DNA of 64,000 nucleotides, taken from the NCBI GenBank assembly GCA_963783865.1, contig CAWAPD010000001.1, positions 496,001 through 560,000 on the forward strand, in the 5' to 3' direction. The DNA is from CAWAPD01 sp963783865. Lineage in GTDB: Bacteria; Actinomycetota; Thermoleophilia; UBA2241. The position numbers were made by a program, and so were the translations under genes. Under the pieces are notes generated by a model. The model had not been told where the DNA came from and did no database searches. It saw only the letters and a list, made by a program, of their open reading frames with translations. How positions within the stretch are numbered: the first letter of the stretch is position 1; each line of letters begins with the position of its first letter. Positions 60,249 through 64,000 of this stretch are shown here, in pieces.

Positions 60249-61637
60249 ATGAGCGAGCTGCGATCGGCGTTCGTGATCGGCGCCGGCACGGCAGGGACCA
60301 AGGCCGCGCGCGATCTGGCGGCAGCCGGGGTCGAGGTGACGATCGCCGAGTCGGGCGAGCCGGGTGGGAACTGCGTGTGGCGCGGCTGCGTGCCCAAGAA
60401 GGCCCTGTACGAGGCGGCGGCCACGATCCGTGGCCTGGCCGCCGCCTCGCGTTTCGGCCTCACGCTCCCCCGCGGCGCCCCGCTCGACTGGACCCGCCTG
60501 ATGACCTGGAAGGAGCACGTGCAGCGGGCCTACGTGGGCGACCAGCGGGCGGAGTTCGCCCGCCGCGGCATCGAGCTGCTCGAGACCGGGGCCGCCTTCG
60601 CCTCGCCCGGGGAGATCGTCGCCGGCGGGCGCAGCTATCATCCCGACGTGGTCGTGATCGCGACCGGCTCGGAGCCGGTGCTGCCGCCCATCCCCGGCAT
60701 CGGGCTCGCCGACACGAGCGAGGACGCCCTCTCCTACAGCGAGCGGCCCTCGTCGCTGGCGATCCTCGGCGGCGGCTACATCGCCATGGAGTTCGCCGCC
60801 ATCTACGCCTCGTTCGGCACCGACGTGACGGTGATCGTGCGCGGCGACCGGCCTCTGCAGCGGTTCGACCACGAGATGGCGGCCCAGGTGCGGCGCGGCC
60901 TCGACAGCATCGGCGTCAAGTTCGTCATGGAGACGGCCGTGACCTCGATCGAGGGCGCGCTCGGCGACCTGCGGGTGGCGCTCAGGGGCCCGGATCGGGT
61001 CGGCCACGTGCTGCGCGCCGCCCGGCTGCTCGCGGCCACCGGGCGGCGCCCCGCCCTCACCGGACTCGGCCTCACGAACGCAGGCATCAAGCTGGACGAC
61101 CACGGCGCGCCGGTCGTCGACGCCGCCCTGCGCACGAGCAACCGACGCGTCTGGTTGGCCGGCGACGCCGTCGGCGGCATCGAGCTGACGCCGGTCGCCA
61201 ACCTGGAAGGCGAGCGCATCGCCCGCTCGCTGCTCAGCGGCCGCGAGCAGAGGATCGACCTGTCGGCCATGCCGACGGCCTGCTTCTCCGTCCCCGAGGT
61301 CGCCCAGGTCGGCATCACCGAGGAACAGGCGCAGGCGCGCGGCCTCACGTACACCGTCGGGCGCGACGACTTCCGCTACACGGCCCAGGCGATCATCGGT
61401 GAGCGGAGCGAGGGGCTGGTCAAGATCGTGGCCGGGCAGGACGGCCGCGTGCTCGGCGCGGCGATCGCCGGCGCGCACGCGTCCGAGCTGATCTACCCCT
61501 TCGCCCTGGCCGTCGGCACGCGCATGACCGCCGGCCAGATCGCGTCGCTACGCGCCATCCACCCCTCGTACAGCGAGGCGCTCAACTGGGCGGCTGGCGC
61601 CGTGCCGGAGCAGGTCGAGCTGGAGAAGGCCGCGTAG
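60249..61637 (+). CDS. Pyridine nucleotide-disulfide oxidoreductase (flavoprotein)
   Basis: 462 residues. FVIGAGTAGTKAARDLAAAG binds FAD, GGNCVWRGCVPKKAL holds the redox-active CxxxxC pair, and LGGGYIAMEFAAIYASFG binds NAD(P). The C-terminal HPSYSEAL carries the active-site base (HPxxSE). Mercuric reductase, lipoamide dehydrogenase and glutathione-reductase-like enzymes share these features; there is no N-terminal metal-binding domain. ATG 60249 follows GGGAGGA; divergent from the radical SAM gene. Ends in TAG. Confidence 0.92.
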   Translation: MSELRSAFVIGAGTAGTKAARDLAAAGVEVTIAESGEPGGNCVWRGCVPKKALYEAAATIRGLAAASRFGLTLPRGAPLDWTRLMTWKEHVQRAYVGDQRAEFARRGIELLETGAAFASPGEIVAGGRSYHPDVVVIATGSEPVLPPIPGIGLADTSEDALSYSERPSSLAILGGGYIAMEFAAIYASFGTDVTVIVRGDRPLQRFDHEMAAQVRRGLDSIGVKFVMETAVTSIEGALGDLRVALRGPDRVGHVLRAARLLAATGRRPALTGLGLTNAGIKLDDHGAPVVDAALRTSNRRVWLAGDAVGGIELTPVANLEGERIARSLLSGREQRIDLSAMPTACFSVPEVAQVGITEEQAQARGLTYTVGRDDFRYTAQAIIGERSEGLVKIVAGQDGRVLGAAIAGAHASELIYPFALAVGTRMTAGQIASLRAIHPSYSEALNWAAGAVPEQVELEKAA

Positions 61638-61662
61638 GCGGCGGGCAGCTTCGCGGCACAGA

Positions 61663-61696
61663 GAGGGGCGGGGAGCCTCCCGGCTCCCCGCCCCTC
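61663..61696. terminator. Perfect 15-bp hairpin between convergent genes
   Basis: Arms 61663-61677 and 61682-61696, loop TCCC, 26 bases after the 61637 stop and 82 before the 61778 stop. GGGGCGG family. Confidence 0.6.
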
Positions 61697-61777
61697 GTCG
61701 TTTCCCGGTGCAGTGGTGAAATGCACTTCCAGTTTACGCCGTCGCCGGCCCAGTTCCTTTCGGATCCCGCCCCGCTT

Positions 61778-62314
61778 TCATACAGACGCCCCCGCAAGCT
61801 CGACGAGCGCCGCCACCGTTCGCCGGTTGCGGGTCGTCGCGGTGGCGGCCAGCACCCGCTCGAAGTAGGCGTTGTTCAGCTTGCTGCGCCCGTAGCCGTG
61901 CGGCAGGTACAGGTAGATCGCCTTGCCGGAGAAGGCCGCCTGCTCGCCGTCGGCCGCCGGGAGCCGCAGGGTCGTCCACACGACCTCCTCGACGGGATCG
62001 AAGAGGAAGGTGACGTGCCGCAGCTTCTCGTCGGCACCGGTGAAGGGGTCGGCGGCGGCGATCGCGACCAGCCGCTCGGCCGTCAGCACCAGGACCCGGC
62101 TGCGCACGCCGAACTCGCGGCCGAGCAGCTCCTCGATCGCCGCCGCATGCGCGGCCGGCTCGCCGTCAGCGGCCTCGAACACGACGTTGCCGCTCTGCAC
62201 GTAGGTCCGCACGGCGCCATATCCAAGGCCCTCGAGCGCCCGCCGCAGGCCCGCCATCTCGACCTTGACGCCGCCGACGTTCACCGCCCTCAGCAGGGCG
62301 ACGTAGCTTGCCAC
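61778..62314 (-). CDS. DUF1697 family protein
   Basis: 178 residues. MASYVALLRAVNVGGVKVEMAGLRRALEGLGYGAVRTYVQSGNVVF is the DUF1697 hallmark, with GREFGVRSRVLVLTAERLVAI and LHGYGRSKLNNAYFER-like later segments. The function of this common family is unknown. The ATG at 62314 follows a GGAGA site. It is divergent from the SRPBCC gene at 62425. Confidence 0.85.
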   Translation of the reverse strand: MASYVALLRAVNVGGVKVEMAGLRRALEGLGYGAVRTYVQSGNVVFEAADGEPAAHAAAIEELLGREFGVRSRVLVLTAERLVAIAAADPFTGADEKLRHVTFLFDPVEEVVWTTLRLPAADGEQAAFSGKAIYLYLPHGYGRSKLNNAYFERVLAATATTRNRRTVAALVELAGASV

Positions 62315-62424
62315 TTGCTTCTCCTTGCCGCCGTCACCCAGTCGTACCCGCCAGCGGTGACGGGAGCACCTGCGGTGGGTAAGCCGACCTCAGACCGCGA
62401 GGAGCGACGCGAAAGGATGACGTG

Positions 62425-62910
62425 ATGACCCAGACCAGGATCTCGGCCGACCCCGGCATCCCGGTGGTGGCCTACACGAGCGAGCTCGCGGCGCCGCGGG
62501 CGCTCGTCTACCGCGCCTTCATCGACCCGGACCTCGTTGCACGCTGGCTGGGGCCGCGCCGCCTGACGACGACCATCGAGCTTTGGGAGCCGCGCGACGG
62601 CGGCGCCTACCGGTTCGTGCAGCACGACGCCGACGGCAACGAGTACGCGTTCCGCGGCGAGTTCCGCGGCGACCCGTCGCCCGGTCGCATCGTCCAGACG
62701 TTCGAGTACGAGGGTGCGCCCGGCCACGTGGCGCTGAACACGGCGAGCTTCGTCGAGCGCGGCGGCAGGACGCTGGTCAGCGTGAACTCGGTCTACGCCA
62801 CGGTCGAGGAGCGCGACGCCGCCTACGAGACCGGCATGGCGCACGGCATCACGGAGTCGATGGAGCGGCTCGACGAGCTGCTGGCCGAGCTGCAGCGGAA
62901 GGCGGCCTAG
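62425..62910 (+). CDS. SRPBCC / AHSA1-like protein
   Basis: 161 residues. VYRAFIDPDLVARWLGPRRLTTTIELWEPRDGGAYRFVQHDADGNEYAFRGEFR and ESMERLDELLAEL are typical AHSA1/SRPBCC features. It may be an Hsp90-activator-like or ligand-binding protein. GAAAGGA is eight bases before ATG 62425. Its TAG shares the palindrome CTAG with the stop of the convergent Ogt gene. Confidence 0.85.
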   Translation: MTQTRISADPGIPVVAYTSELAAPRALVYRAFIDPDLVARWLGPRRLTTTIELWEPRDGGAYRFVQHDADGNEYAFRGEFRGDPSPGRIVQTFEYEGAPGHVALNTASFVERGGRTLVSVNSVYATVEERDAAYETGMAHGITESMERLDELLAELQRKAA

Positions 62911-63482
62911 CGCTGGGTAAGGAGCGGCTGCTCGCGCTCCAGCGCGAGCAGCCGCTCCTTCATCGGCAGGCCGCCGCCGTAGCCGGTCAGGCGGCCGTCG
63001 GAGCCCACCACGCGGTGGCAGGGCACCACGATGGGCAGCGGATTGAGGCCGACGGTGCGGCCGACCGCGCGTTGCGCGGTCGGCCGCACGACCTCGCGGG
63101 CGATGTCCGAGTACGAGACCGTCTCGCCGTACGGGATCGCCGCCACCGCCTGCCACACGGCAATCTGGAAGGCGGTGCCTTCGACACGCATGGGAAGGTC
63201 GAAGGCATGCAGCGCGCCGGCGAAGTAAGCGGCGAGCTGCTCGGCCGCGTCGTCGAGCAGGTCGTCGGCGCCGCCGGCGGCCTCGGCCGCCGGCGGCGTC
63301 CCTCCGGACAGGTCGATGCCGACCAGCTCGCCGCCGTCGGCGATCAGCGTCAACGGGCCGAGCGGCGCGACGATGCGCCGCCAGCGCACCTCGGCGCCCG
63401 GCCTGGCGGCCGGCCTGTCGTTCGCCGGCATCGGACCCTTCGTCGAGCGGTCCTTACGGGGTAGCCGCCAGATCGTCGTCAT
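62907..63482 (-). CDS. ogt: Methylated-DNA-protein cysteine methyltransferase (Ogt)
   Basis: 191 residues. It removes alkyl groups from O6-guanine by transfer to its own Cys. PIVVPCHRVV holds the acceptor Cys; QIAVWQAVAAIPYGETVSYSDIA and AQRAVGRTVGLNPLP are the flanking family motifs. A variable N-terminal leader of about 30 residues precedes. GAGGAGGA precedes ATG 63482. It is divergent from an Ada/AlkA-type gene, suggesting an alkylation-repair pair. The 3' end contains a perfect 20-bp hairpin (62919-62960) and the middle another (63055-63089). Confidence 0.93.
   Translation of the reverse strand: MTTIWRLPRKDRSTKGPMPANDRPAARPGAEVRWRRIVAPLGPLTLIADGGELVGIDLSGGTPPAAEAAGGADDLLDDAAEQLAAYFAGALHAFDLPMRVEGTAFQIAVWQAVAAIPYGETVSYSDIAREVVRPTAQRAVGRTVGLNPLPIVVPCHRVVGSDGRLTGYGGGLPMKERLLALEREQPLLTQR
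62919..62960. terminator. Perfect 20-bp hairpin in the 3' end of ogt
   Basis: Arms 62919-62938 and 62941-62960 around loop CC. Its right end encodes MKERLLALEREQ on the minus strand; the stop is 12 bases further. It may terminate transcription of ogt and the convergent gene. Confidence 0.6.
63055..63089. repeat. Perfect 16-bp hairpin within ogt
   Basis: Arms 63055-63070 and 63074-63089, loop GTT. It encodes VRPTAQRAVGRT near the active-site region. Confidence 0.6.
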
Positions 63483-63522
63483 GGGTGTCCTCCTCGGTCA
63501 CCTGCGCACCAGCGCATGGTCT

Positions 63523-63536
63523 TGTTCAGTTGAACA
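63523..63536. promoter_or_regulatory. Palindrome TGTTCA-GT-TGAACA in the ogt/ada divergent region
   Basis: Perfect 6-bp inverted repeat with a 2-base spacer, 41 bases from the ogt start. It resembles a regulator site and contains GTTC/GAAC half-sites of the kind found in SOS boxes, but spacing differs from a LexA box. Confidence 0.4.
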
Positions 63537-63602
63537 TGGCCGCCAAGTGCCGACCACTGATGAAGATGATGCGCCCGACGGCACGCACGTTCCGGCGGGT
63601 TT

Positions 63603-63632
63603 CGGCCATGGACCGCCCGCAGTCCATGGCCG
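63603..63632. promoter_or_regulatory. Inverted repeat CGGCCATGGAC / GTCCATGGCCG
   Basis: Perfect 11-bp arms (63603-63613 and 63622-63632) with an 8-base spacer, 43 bases upstream of the Ada/AlkA-type start. It could be an operator or a hairpin. Confidence 0.5.
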
Positions 63633-63662
63633 TTTCCCGCTAGTCTTGGTGGGCTCTGCGGG

Positions 63663-63668
63663 TACACT
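63663..63668 (+). promoter_or_regulatory. -10 box (TACACT), leaderless start of the Ada/AlkA-type gene
   Basis: TACACT ends seven bases before ATG 63676, with no ribosome site between. Confidence 0.45.
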
Positions 63669-63675
63669 CCGGGAC

Positions 63676-64000
63676 ATGGCGATCCCCGATCCCGATACCT
63701 GCTTCAAGGCGATGCAGAGCCGCGACGCGCGGTTCGACGGCTGGTTCTACGTGGCCGTCTCGTCGACCGGCATCTACTGCCGCCCGAGCTGTCCGGCGAT
63801 GATGCCGCGGCGCGAGCACGTGACCTTCTACCCGACCGCGGCCGCCGCCCAGGCCGCCGGCTTCCGCGCCTGCCTGCGCTGCCGCCCCGACGCGTCGCCG
63901 GGTTCGCCGCAGTGGAACCTACGGGCCGACGCGGCCGGGCGCGCGATGCGTCTCATCGCCGACGGCGTCGTCGACCGTGACGGCGTCGACGGATTGGCGC
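63676..64000 (+). CDS. Ada/AlkA-type DNA alkylation repair protein (3' part beyond window)
   Basis: The visible 108 residues match the N-terminal Ada zinc domain: CFKAMQSRDARFDGWFYVAVSSTGIYCRPSCPAMMPRREHVTFYPTAAAAQAAGFRACLRCRPDASPG, with four Cys ligands (Y-C-R-P-S-C-P and C-L-R-C). The following WNLRADAAGRAMRLIADGVVDRDGVDG begins the AraC-like HTH, so this could be Ada or an AlkA fusion. It is divergent from ogt. Cut by the window end. Confidence 0.88.
   Translation, partial: MAIPDPDTCFKAMQSRDARFDGWFYVAVSSTGIYCRPSCPAMMPRREHVTFYPTAAAAQAAGFRACLRCRPDASPGSPQWNLRADAAGRAMRLIADGVVDRDGVDGLA

Overview
The window is very GC-rich DNA with tightly packed genes, many four-base start/stop overlaps, frequent GTG starts and TAnnnT -10 boxes. 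That style, plus the family content (MMPL exporter, LUD protein, XpaC/TelA pair, NarL-type two-component system, secreted beta-propellers), suggests a high-GC actinobacterium-like chromosome, possibly Thermoleophilia or a relative. This taxonomic guess rests on style and family content only. No rRNA, tRNA, CRISPR array, insertion sequence or phage module was seen.

Left region (1-12.6 kb): a methylated-amine cluster. A class III (putrescine-type) aminotransferase and a small ABM-like protein point left. Pointing right are two MttB-type trimethylamine methyltransferase genes, each with an in-frame TAG at codon 328, the expected pyrrolysine position. They flank an mttC-like corrinoid protein gene. 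Next comes an operon with its own promoter and a clear operator: a TetR regulator, two Pyl-less MttB paralogues, a FAD amine oxidoreductase between them, and an oligopeptide-type binding protein with a C-terminal membrane anchor. The oxidoreductase ends in TAG and the following methyltransferase starts in the same frame two codons later. No pyl genes, corrinoid activase or second-step methyltransferase are in the window.

12.7-22.7 kb: a PH-domain protein, a double cupin and four secreted beta-propeller proteins that share one C-terminal beta-sandwich domain. 22.9-30.9 kb: a histidine kinase, response regulator, MacB/FtsX-type ABC exporter, sensor-domain membrane protein and bactofilin-like protein, probably one envelope-response module. 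30.9-46.3 kb: an epimerase, another propeller, a small zinc-ribbon protein, a frameshifted D-amino-acid dehydrogenase, MsrA, a DrrAB-like exporter, an MFS exporter, an aldo/keto reductase, a DUF5131 protein with an SGNH hydrolase, a cytidine-deaminase-like protein, and an MMPL transporter with a frameshifted TetR regulator. 46.5-64 kb: a lipoprotein with a HEAT-like protein, a frameshifted aquaporin, XpaC/TelA, a possible small RNA, a methyltransferase, GNAT/MarR divergent from LUD/F420-type reductase, MBL hydrolase, SRPBCC protein, radical SAM protein, flavin disulfide reductase, and an alkylation-repair pair (Ogt and a truncated Ada/AlkA-type gene).

Two genome-wide themes stand out. A family of perfect GC-rich hairpins (outer arm GGGGCGG-like, inner arm variable, 3-4 nt loop) sits mainly at gene 3' ends. 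Three genes each carry one extra base, which may reflect real decay or assembly error. TAG is also an ordinary stop: I count it ending 22 of 58 genes with a visible stop, so any Pyl decoding here must coexist with TAG termination.
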